A stretch of 64,000 nucleotides of DNA from QHXW01 sp035297145 (GTDB lineage Bacteria; Acidobacteriota; Terriglobia; Bryobacterales; Bryobacteraceae), in contig DATGZN010000085.1 in NCBI GenBank assembly GCA_035297145.1, forward strand, positions 1 to 64,000. Reading direction: 5' to 3'. Both the position numbers and the translations under genes were made by a program. Under the pieces are notes generated by a model. The model had not been told where the DNA came from and did no database searches. It was given only the letters and a program-made list of their open reading frames with translations. How positions within the stretch are numbered: position 1 is the first letter of the stretch; each line of letters begins with the position of its first letter. Below, piece by piece: positions 24,654-32,601 of this stretch.

Positions 24654-24842
24654 CCTTGACCCAAGGAGGAATTTCCTGAAGGGTGAAATCAGCTCCGAAC
24701 GGTATGCGCGTACCAAGAGGAAGCGACAGATTGTGGAGCGGAACGACCGTAAACGACATAACCGTCTAGTTTAACGGGTGAGGCCACAAGACTGGAGTTG
24801 AAGCGCCAGCTTGGAAAGACATACAGGCTCTTGATTCTAGAG

Positions 24843-24932
24843 TGGCGGAGAGAGAGGGATTCGAACCCTCGATAGAGTTTCCCCTATACACGCTTTCCAA
24901 GCGTGCGCCTTCAACCACTCGGCCATCTCTCC
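24843..24932 (-). tRNA. tRNA-Ser (GGA anticodon)
   Basis: Read on the minus strand the cloverleaf is complete: acceptor GGAGAGA pairs with TCTCTCC before discriminator G, and CCA is encoded. The D-arm starts GGCCGAGTGG, the anticodon arm is GCACGCTTGGAAAGCGTGT with GGA in the loop, there is a long variable arm as expected for tRNA-Ser, and the T-arm has GGTTCGAATCC. The 3' end points towards the accessory block at 13-24.8 kb, the usual orientation for an element integrated at a tRNA 3' end. I found no second copy of the 3' end. Confidence 0.97.
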
Positions 24933-24951
24933 GGTTTGCGGTCTTGCTGCC

Positions 24952-24957
24952 AGTATA
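24952..24957 (-). promoter_or_regulatory. Probable -10 box of the tRNA-Ser gene
   Basis: TATACT on the minus strand lies 20 bases before the 5' end of the tRNA. No good -35 hexamer is seen at the right spacing. Confidence 0.35.
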
Positions 24958-24964
24958 GCAACCG

Positions 24965-26302
24965 CTATTGATTGATTACGGTTCCGTCGCGTTTGCGAAT
25001 CTCGCCCCATCCGCCGTTGAGGCGCCGGCGCTCTTCGCTTTCAAAGCTGCCATACGGATATTTCGCGGCGAGCTTCTCGTCGATCTCGATGCCCCAGCCG
25101 GGGGCTTCATTCACGTAGAGATAGCCGTTCTTCATCACCGGGCAGCCACGAAAAACTTCCTGCAAGCGGTCGTTGAAAGGCGAATACTCCTGGATGCCGA
25201 AATTGGGGCAAACCAGATCCAGAGTGGCGTTGGCGGCGTGTCCGATGGGCGAGACGTCACCCGGCCCGTGCCACGCCGTGCGCACACCGAACATTTCCGC
25301 GAAAGCCGCAATCTTCCGGCAAGGCGTAATGCCTCCCGCCTGCGACACGTGAATGCGGATGAAGTCGATAAGCCGGTCGCGGATAAGCGGCGTCCATTCG
25401 TGCGGGCTGTTGAACAGCTCGCCCATGGCGACGGGCGTGGAGCACTGCTGCCGAATCTGGCCGAAGTACTCGATGTTCTCGGGCGAAAGCGGATCTTCCA
25501 TGAAGAACATCTTGAATGGTTCGGCGTCCTTCACCAGTTGCACGGCGAGATTCGGCGTGTAGCGCTCGTGCATGTCGTGGAGCAGCTCGACCTCCCAGCC
25601 GAGTTCCTTTCGGGATGCCTCGAACAACTGCAATGCTCGGCGTGCTGCAGGCCTCGATTCAAACACGGGGCCGGAGTGCAACGCCTCGATCCTGACCTCA
25701 TTCCGCCGCGAGCCGTATCCTGCCATCCCCGGGACGCCCACCTGCACGCGCACGTGACGGAAGCCCTGTTCGATGAACTTGCGTGCGTGGTCGATGACCT
25801 CCGGAATTTCGGCGCCGTCGGCATGCGTGTAGCAATCCACGGCTTCTCGGCATTTGCCGCCCAGCACTTGATACACGGGCATCCCGGCTTGCCTGGCTTT
25901 GATGTCCCATAGCGCCTGGTCAACGCCGCTAATGGCGTTATTGAGCACCGGCCCGTTGCGCCAGTACGAGCTGTTATAGCAGGCCTGCCAGGTGTCTTCG
26001 ATCCGGTCGGCCGGCTTACCGATCAGGAACGGCCGTAGATATTTCTCGACCGCCGCGTTCACCAATTCGGCGCGCTGCGTGAAGGTGGCGCATCCGTAGC
26101 CGTAGAGGCCATCCTGATCCGTTGTGATTTTGACAACGCTGAGCCGCAGTCCGGCTGGGGCGGTGGCAATCACGGAGACATCGCGGATCTTAGGCGAAGC
26201 CATCCCGGGCGTCACTTGCGCCTCAGCACGGTGGTTGTGTTCCGCGAGAGCGGCGCAAACGCCGCCTGCCGCAATGGATCGCAGCAGATCTCGCCGGCGC
26301 AT
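24965..26302 (-). CDS. Enolase-superfamily acid-sugar dehydratase (mannonate dehydratase/RspA-like)
   Basis: Members remove water from sugar acids by a Mg2+-assisted abstraction of the alpha proton. Features match the ManD/RspA group: LLHDMHERYTPNLAVQL, FFMEDPLSPENIEYF and AVAMGELFNSPHEW give the Asp/Glu/Glu metal ligands, and RIHVSQAGGITPCRK and AWHGPGDVSPIGHAANATL the barrel's C-terminal active-site strands. The N-terminus MRRRDLLRSIAAGGVCAAL is a twin-arginine-type signal, so the enzyme is probably exported folded, which is unusual because most ManD-like enzymes are cytoplasmic. The ATG at 26302 adjoins the ccmD stop (26303), making it the last gene of the ccm operon by spacing. Exact substrate unknown. 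Confidence 0.85.
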   Translation of the reverse strand: MRRRDLLRSIAAGGVCAALAEHNHRAEAQVTPGMASPKIRDVSVIATAPAGLRLSVVKITTDQDGLYGYGCATFTQRAELVNAAVEKYLRPFLIGKPADRIEDTWQACYNSSYWRNGPVLNNAISGVDQALWDIKARQAGMPVYQVLGGKCREAVDCYTHADGAEIPEVIDHARKFIEQGFRHVRVQVGVPGMAGYGSRRNEVRIEALHSGPVFESRPAARRALQLFEASRKELGWEVELLHDMHERYTPNLAVQLVKDAEPFKMFFMEDPLSPENIEYFGQIRQQCSTPVAMGELFNSPHEWTPLIRDRLIDFIRIHVSQAGGITPCRKIAAFAEMFGVRTAWHGPGDVSPIGHAANATLDLVCPNFGIQEYSPFNDRLQEVFRGCPVMKNGYLYVNEAPGWGIEIDEKLAAKYPYGSFESEERRRLNGGWGEIRKRDGTVINQ

Positions 26303-26464
26303 TTAGCGAGCGCTCTCCCGCTCTTTCAGCAGATTCCGTACCTGCGCTAGCTCGTCCTTCAGTTTTCGCTCGCGAGCTGCTAACGTGACCACGTAGCCCA
26401 CCAAAATCACCCACGCGGCCAGGAATCCATAAAACATATACATCAAATTGCGTGCTTCAAGCAT
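26303..26464 (-). CDS. ccmD: Haem exporter protein CcmD
   Basis: A 53-residue protein of the right size and place: 10 bases after ccmC. Sequence MLEARNLMYMFYGFLAAWV then ILVGYVVTLAARERKLKDEL is one membrane helix with a highly charged cytoplasmic tail, as in CcmD. CcmD helps release haem-loaded CcmE from CcmABC. It is easily missed because of its length. Confidence 0.85.
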   Translation of the reverse strand: MLEARNLMYMFYGFLAAWVILVGYVVTLAARERKLKDELAQVRNLLKERESAR

Positions 26465-26473
26465 GGTTGATCC

Positions 26474-27160
26474 TTAGAAGGCGTGTGCCGCCTGGCGCAT
26501 CCCATCGATTTCGCGCCGCATCTCTTCCTGCCGGATGCGAACCAGCACGAGAACAACCGCGAATAGGAGAAGCGCGACGAGATTCCAGTAAATGGCCGAT
26601 TCCATATCAGGATCCATCCGACCGCCGCCCGTGCGAATGGAGAGCACGGGTCCTGGGTGCTGCGTGCGCCACCATTCGATCGATTTCCAGACGATGATAA
26701 CGTCGGTGAAAGCGAAAATCGAAAGCACAGCCGAGAATCGCGCGCGCTGCGTGGGTTCGGTCACGGCGTTACGCAACATCAAATATGCAGCGTATAGCAG
26801 CCAACAAACGAGCATCGACGTCAACCGCGCATCCCACGTCCACCAGATCCCCCAGATAATGCGCGCCCAAATACTGCCAGTCACCAGCACCACGGTCGCG
26901 AATGCGAGTCCGACCTCGGTGGATGCCGCAGCCACAGCGTCGTAGCGCAGATTTTTGGTGCCAAGATAAAGCGCGCTACAGACACCCGCGGCAAAGAATC
27001 CGATGAAGCAGGTGATAGCGGATGGGAGATGAACGAAGAGAATACGATAGATAGGTCCTTGCTGCGCCTCGTCCGGGAGCGCAAGGAAGATCACATAGAG
27101 ATTGCGCACCAACAGCACGGCAGCTGCGGCGGAAAGAAGGTAAATCAGTTTTTCGCGCAT
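26474..27160 (-). CDS. ccmC: Haem-handling membrane protein CcmC
   Basis: CcmC passes haem to CcmE at the outer face of the inner membrane. The 228 residues have six hydrophobic segments and the tryptophan-rich haem-handling motif WGIWWTWDARLTSML (W-G-x-W-W-x-W-D). Conserved His residues flank it (VHLPSAI before, ending RTQHPG). The start ATG lies 3 bases after the ccmB stop region. It belongs to the minus-strand ccm operon and works with CcmA and CcmB. Confidence 0.95.
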   Translation of the reverse strand: MREKLIYLLSAAAAVLLVRNLYVIFLALPDEAQQGPIYRILFVHLPSAITCFIGFFAAGVCSALYLGTKNLRYDAVAAASTEVGLAFATVVLVTGSIWARIIWGIWWTWDARLTSMLVCWLLYAAYLMLRNAVTEPTQRARFSAVLSIFAFTDVIIVWKSIEWWRTQHPGPVLSIRTGGGRMDPDMESAIYWNLVALLLFAVVLVLVRIRQEEMRREIDGMRQAAHAF

Positions 27161-27163
27161 AGT

Positions 27164-27847
27164 TTATCCCACCAAAATTGTTTCCACGAGCCACACTGAC
27201 AGGGCTGTGAAGATTATGTCAAACCCCACCAACAGGCGGAGTCCCATCAACAGATCGCCCTCGAGCGGTTTGCCGGCAATCAATGGTCCAGTAACCTCCA
27301 TCGCGCCCAGCAGCGCGGGAATCATGATTGGGTAAACGAGAATCGGCAGCATCAGCTCACGAATTCTCAGGTTCACCGTGAGCGCGCTGAAAATCGTCCC
27401 GATCACTGTCAGAGCCCAGGTCGCCAGCACCATTACGAGCAGCAGCGACCACCACTGCTGAGTCCACCGGACATTATAGAAGATGCCGAAAATCGGCAAC
27501 GAGATGAGTTCCACCGCCAAAACGAGCACAAAATTTGCGAGCGCCTTTCCCAAAAACAACGCAGCCGAAGAAATCGGAGCGGCGATGAGGCCGTCCAGGC
27601 AATCGTTCGGGAGCTCGCGGACGAAACTGCGATTGAGGATCAGGGTTCCAGCGAAAGCGAACACGATCCACAAGAGTCCTCCGGCGATGTCCCGCGTCTC
27701 GTCCGCGGTGGGATCGAACGCAAAACTGAATAGCAGAAGAATCACGAGCGCGAACGAAAGCGAGGCGTTGATCGCCTCCTTGCTGCGCAATTCCGCATGC
27801 AGGTCTTTGCCGAAGATGACGCCGACATGCCGCGCAAAATCCATCAA
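27164..27847 (-). CDS. ccmB: Haem exporter permease CcmB
   Basis: A 227-residue integral membrane protein that forms the permease of the CcmAB ATPase, which frees haem-loaded CcmE from CcmC. It has about six membrane helices and the family text LHAELRSKEAINASLSF near the N-terminus, GLLWIVFAFAGTLILNRSF and the later LPILVYPIMIPALLGAMEV. The start codon overlaps the ccmA stop (ATGA, 27844-27847), so the two are translationally coupled. Length and order fit the ccmABC group. Confidence 0.93.
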   Translation of the reverse strand: MMDFARHVGVIFGKDLHAELRSKEAINASLSFALVILLLFSFAFDPTADETRDIAGGLLWIVFAFAGTLILNRSFVRELPNDCLDGLIAAPISSAALFLGKALANFVLVLAVELISLPIFGIFYNVRWTQQWWSLLLVMVLATWALTVIGTIFSALTVNLRIRELMLPILVYPIMIPALLGAMEVTGPLIAGKPLEGDLLMGLRLLVGFDIIFTALSVWLVETILVG

Positions 27848-28548
27848 GCCTCACCGTACTGGCGGTACAACCAGCCTGCGTCAGCCAGCATTTCCGGCGT
27901 GCGCGGGCCATGGTGTGCGACGGTGCCGCGCTGAATGAGTACCACGTCAGTGGCGAGTTCAAGGGCTTCCCGCAATTGGTGCGTCGACATAACGATCGTG
28001 GATCCGCGGCTGAGCGCATCAGCCAGCAGCGACTGCAACAATGCGATCGCGCGGTCGTCAAGGGCAGTGAAAGGCTCGTCCAGAAGCATCACCGTGGGAC
28101 CGTGCAGAAACGCCCGCGCAACGGCCAGCCGCTGCCGCATGCCTCGCGAGAACTCGCGAACCAGACTGTCCTTAACGTGGACTAGACCGGTACGCTCGAG
28201 CCACTCCATCGCCGACTTCTCAGGCTGCGCCAGGTTATACAGGCGCGCGTACAGCCGAAGATTCTCGAGCGCGGAGAGCTCATCATAAATCGAAATGCCG
28301 TGGCCCAAGAACCCGATGCGATGCCGCGTGGCAGTCTCACGCGGAGAGTTTCCCAGAATTCTGATGTCGCCCTTGCCCGGCCGCGAGAATCCCGCCAGAA
28401 TGCGCAGCAGCGTGGTTTTCCCCGCGCCGTTGCGGCCGATCAGCGCCAGGCATCGGCCGGCTGGAACTTCGAATGAAATATTCCGGAGTGCGGGGTAATC
28501 GCCGTAGAATTTCCAGACGCCGGCGCAATTAACGGCGGCGTCGCTCAT
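27844..28548 (-). CDS. ccmA: Haem exporter ATP-binding subunit CcmA
   Basis: An ABC-type ATPase of 234 residues. Walker A is GRNGAGKTTLLRIL, the signature SRGMRQRLAVARAFL, Walker B VMLLDEPFTALDD, and the switch His in MSTHQL. The short N-terminus and size are those of CcmA, and it sits directly before ccmB with a four-base overlap. It hydrolyses ATP to release haem-loaded CcmE. It overlaps the upstream exported protein by about 20 bases. Confidence 0.95.
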   Translation of the reverse strand: MSDAAVNCAGVWKFYGDYPALRNISFEVPAGRCLALIGRNGAGKTTLLRILAGFSRPGKGDIRILGNSPRETATRHRIGFLGHGISIYDELSALENLRLYARLYNLAQPEKSAMEWLERTGLVHVKDSLVREFSRGMRQRLAVARAFLHGPTVMLLDEPFTALDDRAIALLQSLLADALSRGSTIVMSTHQLREALELATDVVLIQRGTVAHHGPRTPEMLADAGWLYRQYGEA

Positions 28549-29614
28549 TCTTTTCCTTTGCAGGCGATTTCGATGCGGCCTGCGACGAGGCCCGTGCAGT
28601 GGCCGGAACCTGCGCGCGGAAGAGCAGGATGAACCCCAGCGTCAGAATGGCGAACGCCAGCACGAGAATCCAGGTCATCTTGCCGTAGACTTTTGGCGGA
28701 ATCTGCTCGAATGTTGCCCCGCCGCCCGAATCGTCGGAAGCGTCTGAAGCCTCGTCCGCTGGTTGCATCGAGCCGCTGCCAGCGATTTCAACCTTGAAGT
28801 CCGGGCCTTTGACATCGTAAATGGCAGCTTTCGTCTGTGGCTCCTGGCCAAGCGACTGGATGCCCTCGCCCTTGAGAGTCACGCCGTTCGGCGCCACCAG
28901 CCGGGTGGGAGCATTCTCCGGAAGTTTACCTTCAAACGTACCCGGCGCATTGAACGGCACGTGATACGTGACATCGATTCGGGTCTCGCCGGGCTTGATG
29001 GCAAATGCCACTTTGTAGATATTCGGCGTGCGCGTTTTCTCCGCGGCCTGCGGAACCGGCATACCCTGGGGCGCGGTGGCGTTCACCTGCACAGCGCCAT
29101 TGGTTGCCGCAGGCAGGAAGAATCGCAGCGTGCCGCTATCCACATCGTTGTATGTCACTTTACCGGTGTTGCGAAAAATGTACCACTCACTGACCATCAA
29201 CTGGCCGCGCACGGGCTCAAACAACATCGCGTGCTGCTCGATCTTCGCGTCCCCCGGTTTTTTGGACGATTCGTACACATCCACCGTCACGTTGTCCGAC
29301 GGGCTGCCGGGCGGCAGAATGTGGTTGTAAGTGACATCGCTGTAGGCCGCCTGCACCAGACGTGGTCCCGGCCCCGTGGCATCCTGCGCGATGTGAAACT
29401 TTCCGTTCGCGCCCGATTTGACGCTCTCAATCTGCTCCGGACCCGCCTGCCCCAGCTTGTACAGAGTGACCGTGGCGCCCGCCTGCGGCTTCCCCAGCGT
29501 TTGGTTGAAAACGGTTCCATCAATCGCCGCAAATGCGCATGTAGCGAACGCCAGCCCGACCAACAGCCGGCTGCACGCGCCAAATCCCAAATCCCGATTC
29601 CTAAATCCCGCCAT
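28529..29614 (-). CDS. Exported carboxypeptidase-regulatory-like protein in the ccm operon
   Basis: I do not know a name for this member of the cluster. From the ATG at 29614, which overlaps the upstream stop, the 361 residues have an N-terminal signal (CSRLLVGLAFATCAFA), a carboxypeptidase D regulatory-like beta domain (DGTVFNQTLGKPQAGATVT), a longer beta-rich region (TLRFFLPAATNGAVQVNA, TRIDVTYHVPFNAPG), and a C-terminal membrane helix (MTWILVLAFAILTLGFILL) with a basic tail ending ERRRR. This makes it a single-pass inner-membrane protein with its body in the periplasm. Its position between the CcmI-like gene and ccmA suggests a lineage-specific accessory role in haem or apocytochrome handling, which is inference only. 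Confidence 0.7.
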   Translation of the reverse strand: MAGFRNRDLGFGACSRLLVGLAFATCAFAAIDGTVFNQTLGKPQAGATVTLYKLGQAGPEQIESVKSGANGKFHIAQDATGPGPRLVQAAYSDVTYNHILPPGSPSDNVTVDVYESSKKPGDAKIEQHAMLFEPVRGQLMVSEWYIFRNTGKVTYNDVDSGTLRFFLPAATNGAVQVNATAPQGMPVPQAAEKTRTPNIYKVAFAIKPGETRIDVTYHVPFNAPGTFEGKLPENAPTRLVAPNGVTLKGEGIQSLGQEPQTKAAIYDVKGPDFKVEIAGSGSMQPADEASDASDDSGGGATFEQIPPKVYGKMTWILVLAFAILTLGFILLFRAQVPATARASSQAASKSPAKEKNERRRR

Positions 29615-30045
29615 CAAGCCTCCGCCGCCTTCATCGGCTTGCCACACTCGCCGCAGAACTTGAGCGGCTGCGCAAATTCCGCCTTGCACCAGGGGCAGGC
29701 GTATTTTGCCGGTCCTTTAGGAACCGGCGCCGTTTTCACCAGCTCCGGCGCCGGCGCTGGAATCTTCCCCGCGGCGATCTCCGCTTTCACGCGGTCGATC
29801 TCCGCCATCACCGTTGCCAGCTCCTTTTGTAAGTCGAGTTTAGTCTGCTGATAATCCTGATCCGAGAGCTTGCCCACGCGGTACTCGAACTGAAGATCGC
29901 GAAGATTCTCGTAGATCGCGGCCTTGCGCTCGTCCAGATGCTGGAATGGAGAAACCGGCTCAGGCTGCGGCAGATCTTTGGCGCGCACCGAAAGAATGAA
30001 CGCAAGAACCCCGACAATGATGAGGCATGCGATCGCGATTGTCAT
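29614..30045 (-). CDS. CcmI-like protein with C-terminal zinc ribbon
   Basis: A 143-residue protein whose N-terminus (MTIAIACLIIVGVLAFILSV) is a membrane anchor. The next part, ERKAAIYENLRDLQFEYRVG then KLSDQDYQQTKLDLQKEL, is like the first part of CcmI, which chaperones apocytochromes. After a Pro/Ala linker the C-terminus forms a two-knuckle zinc ribbon: CPWCKAEF and CGECGKPM. Classical CcmI has a TPR region there instead. The gene follows ccmH immediately and overlaps the next by one codon. A cytoplasmic zinc ribbon at this site is not part of textbook Ccm systems. Confidence 0.7.
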   Translation of the reverse strand: MTIAIACLIIVGVLAFILSVRAKDLPQPEPVSPFQHLDERKAAIYENLRDLQFEYRVGKLSDQDYQQTKLDLQKELATVMAEIDRVKAEIAAGKIPAPAPELVKTAPVPKGPAKYACPWCKAEFAQPLKFCGECGKPMKAAEA

Positions 30046-30537
30046 TTAGTCGAGATGAGCCAAATCCTGCTCGATCTGGTCCCGATACTTGCCCAGCGGG
30101 TCATCTGCCGACACTTGCCCCGTTCCAGGCGCAGCGGCCGCCACGGCTCCCGCCGGCACGGGATGATAATAGCGGCGCACAAACCAAACCACCACCAGAA
30201 TCCCGATCGCCAGCGTTCCGTACGGCACCAGCCAGCCAAGGGCACTCGGGTCGGCGCGGTAAATCCTAGAGCCGTATTCCCGGATGAAGTCGTCGGCGAT
30301 ATTCTGATCGGACATCCCGGCCTGCTGCATTTTGAAGATCTTGGTGCGCGCCGGCTTGCAGAAGCCGCACTGGCCCGACGACATCATGCAGTTGGCGTCT
30401 TCCGAGCAGCTTCCGCATTGGCAGGAAATGTGACGCGCCATGCGCCGCACATCGTCGCTCGTGATTTGCGACTCCGTCTGCGCCAGGCACAGCGCCGTTG
30501 CCGCCAGCAGCAGGAAGCTAGATTTCCAACGTCGCAT
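30046..30537 (-). CDS. ccmH: CcmH-type thiol reductant protein, unusual Cys motif
   Basis: CcmH normally reduces the apocytochrome CxxCH with a single L-R-C-x-x-C motif. This 163-residue protein keeps the layout: signal (MRRWKSSFLLLAATALCLA), a short helical domain with MQQAGMSDQNIADDFIREYG, then a C-terminal membrane helix (GTLAIGILVVVWFVRRYY). The thiol site, however, reads HISCQCGSCSEDANC followed by GQCGFCK, with six Cys instead of two. The order after ccmF and before a CcmI-like gene supports the call. The extra cysteines could bind a metal or act as a relay. No CcmG thioredoxin is visible in this cluster. Confidence 0.82.
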   Translation of the reverse strand: MRRWKSSFLLLAATALCLAQTESQITSDDVRRMARHISCQCGSCSEDANCMMSSGQCGFCKPARTKIFKMQQAGMSDQNIADDFIREYGSRIYRADPSALGWLVPYGTLAIGILVVVWFVRRYYHPVPAGAVAAAAPGTGQVSADDPLGKYRDQIEQDLAHLD

Positions 30538-30564
30538 ACTTGATCGAGCTGTGCCCCCAAATTC

Positions 30565-32592
30565 TCATTTTCGCGGCCTGCCCGGCAGCCCTGCCTCGGC
30601 TGGCACGGCACTCGTGATTCCCACAACTTGCGTGCGCGCGTATTCGCGCTTCACTTTGCTCGGTACTAGCGCCACCAGCGTGCCGAATATCAGGGTCAAC
30701 GCGCCGATCCAGATCCAATCCACCAGCGGAAACACGTAGGATTGCAGCACCACGCGGTCGCCGTTCATGCCGGCAAAATTCAAATACAAATCTTCGTTCA
30801 GCCGTTCCCGCAAGGCAACTTCATGCGTGGGCTGGCGGCTGGCTTTGTACACGCGCTCCTCGGGATTCAGAATGCCCAGGAACTCGCCGTTCTTACGCGC
30901 CTCCACTGAGGCGTCCTGCTCGAGGTAATTGTCGTTCTCCCCTGCGTGCGTGCTCTTGAGCGTAAGTTGGTAGGAGCCGATCTTGATTGAATCCCCCACC
31001 TTCAGCTCATCGGAGCGGTGCAGGTTGAAGGCCGCGCCGGTAAATCCGACGAACATGAGCACGATCCCCATGTGCACCAGGTATCCGCCATAGCGCCGCG
31101 TGTTGCGATGCGTCAGCTCCACAACCGCATGCGCGAAATTGAATTCGTTCTTGGCCGCAATCTGTTTCGTGCCCTTGTAGAACTCAATGATGATGGCCAA
31201 TGCTACGAACAGGCAGAACCCGAACGAGATCAGAGCGTAGAAGTTTCGCATGCCTGCCGCGGCCAGCGTCGCCACTAGAACCAGCGACGCAATTCCCGGC
31301 CACATGAAGTTGCGCCGCAGACTGTCGGTGGAAGTACGCCGCCAGGCAAACAACGGACCAACACCGGTCAGAACGAGCAGGAACAGACCAATGGGAATCA
31401 TGAGCCGGTTGAACCACTCCGCATCCAGGCTGATCTTCTCGTGCTGGATCGCGTCCGTGATCACCGGGAACAATGTACCCCACAGCACCGCGAAGCAGCT
31501 CGCCAGCAGCACGAGGTTGTTGAACATGAAACTGGATTCGCGCGAGATCACGGATTCGAGCTCGGCTTCGCTCTTGAGGTATGGCAGCCGGTCGAGAATC
31601 AGGTAGATCGTGGCCGCGATGGCAATGGCAAGAAAGCCCACGAAGTAGTTACCAATCTTACTCTGCGCGAAGGCGTGCACCGAATTGACGACGCCAGAGC
31701 GCGTGAGAAAAGTGCCGAGAATGCAGAGGAAGAATGTGGACGCTACCAGCACCATGTTCCACACCTTCATCATGCCCTTCTTCTCCTGCATCATCACCGA
31801 GTGCAGAAATGCCGTTCCGCCCAGCCAGGGGAGAAGCGAGGCATTTTCCACCGCATCCCAGGCCCAGTAACCGCCCCATCCGAGCACGTGGTAAGCCCAT
31901 GCCATGCCCAGCACGATGCCGCAGCTCTGGAACAGCCACGCCACCATGGTCCAGCGGCGCGTGGTATGAATCCAGCCATCACCCGGCTGGCGCGTAATCA
32001 GGGACGCCATGGCGAATGCGAATGGCACCGTGAATCCCACGTAGCCGAGATACAGCATTGGCGGGTGTATGGCCATGGCCGGATATTGCAAAAGGGGATT
32101 CAGCCCGTTGCCGTCCGGCACGGCCGTGATCGCCTTACCCACGGCCAGCATCTCAAACGGGCTGACGACGAACGTGTTCATCATCAGGAAGAACACCTGC
32201 ACCGTCCCCAGGATCGCCACCACGTACGGCATGAACTCGCGATGCTTGCGACGGTTAGTGAAGATCACGACCGCTGCGTAGGTCGAAAGCAGCCAACTCC
32301 AGAACAGCAGCGATCCCGCCTGCCCGCCCCACCACGCCGCGAATTTGTAGAGCATCGGCATGGCGCGGTTGCTGACCTCGGCCGCATACACGAATCGGAA
32401 ATCGCCGGTCATGATCGCGTTGACAAGGACTCCCGCAGACACTGTTACCAGAAACCAAACGGCGTAAACCGCGCGCTCCGCGCTGACAATCAGGAAGGGA
32501 TTGCGCCGCAGTTTCCCCGTCACGCTGCCGATAACCGCATAGATGGCCAGGCAAAAGGCCAGCAGGATCGCTAACGCACCGATATTTTCCAT
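30565..32592 (-). CDS. ccmF: Cytochrome c haem lyase subunit CcmF
   Basis: CcmF, with CcmH, attaches haem to apocytochromes at the periplasmic side of the inner membrane. The 675 residues are full length, with about 14 membrane helices, the tryptophan-rich motif WGGYWAWDAVENASLLPWL (W-G-G-x-W-x-W-D-x-V-E-N), FLTRSGVVNSVHAFAQS and a C-terminal periplasmic domain with RVYKASRQPTHEVALR. Conserved His residues near the haem site are present. It starts at the ATG 32592, ten bases after the ccmE stop. Confidence 0.97.
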   Translation of the reverse strand: MENIGALAILLAFCLAIYAVIGSVTGKLRRNPFLIVSAERAVYAVWFLVTVSAGVLVNAIMTGDFRFVYAAEVSNRAMPMLYKFAAWWGGQAGSLLFWSWLLSTYAAVVIFTNRRKHREFMPYVVAILGTVQVFFLMMNTFVVSPFEMLAVGKAITAVPDGNGLNPLLQYPAMAIHPPMLYLGYVGFTVPFAFAMASLITRQPGDGWIHTTRRWTMVAWLFQSCGIVLGMAWAYHVLGWGGYWAWDAVENASLLPWLGGTAFLHSVMMQEKKGMMKVWNMVLVASTFFLCILGTFLTRSGVVNSVHAFAQSKIGNYFVGFLAIAIAATIYLILDRLPYLKSEAELESVISRESSFMFNNLVLLASCFAVLWGTLFPVITDAIQHEKISLDAEWFNRLMIPIGLFLLVLTGVGPLFAWRRTSTDSLRRNFMWPGIASLVLVATLAAAGMRNFYALISFGFCLFVALAIIIEFYKGTKQIAAKNEFNFAHAVVELTHRNTRRYGGYLVHMGIVLMFVGFTGAAFNLHRSDELKVGDSIKIGSYQLTLKSTHAGENDNYLEQDASVEARKNGEFLGILNPEERVYKASRQPTHEVALRERLNEDLYLNFAGMNGDRVVLQSYVFPLVDWIWIGALTLIFGTLVALVPSKVKREYARTQVVGITSAVPAEAGLPGRPRK

Positions 32593-32601
32593 AGCTTGGC
32601 T

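Noticed and set aside
24843..24860. Second copy of the tRNA-Ser 3' end as an att site
   Set aside because: I looked for the same 3' sequence near 12.9-13.4 kb, at 3.7-3.9 kb and in other gaps and saw none; a search is needed to be sure.
24968..25912. Plus-strand open frame of 314 codons
   Set aside because: Antisense to the well-supported dehydratase gene; composition typical of a shadow in GC-rich DNA.
31441..32574. Plus-strand open frame of 377 codons
   Set aside because: Antisense shadow of ccmF: His/Arg-rich, no domain, no ribosome site.
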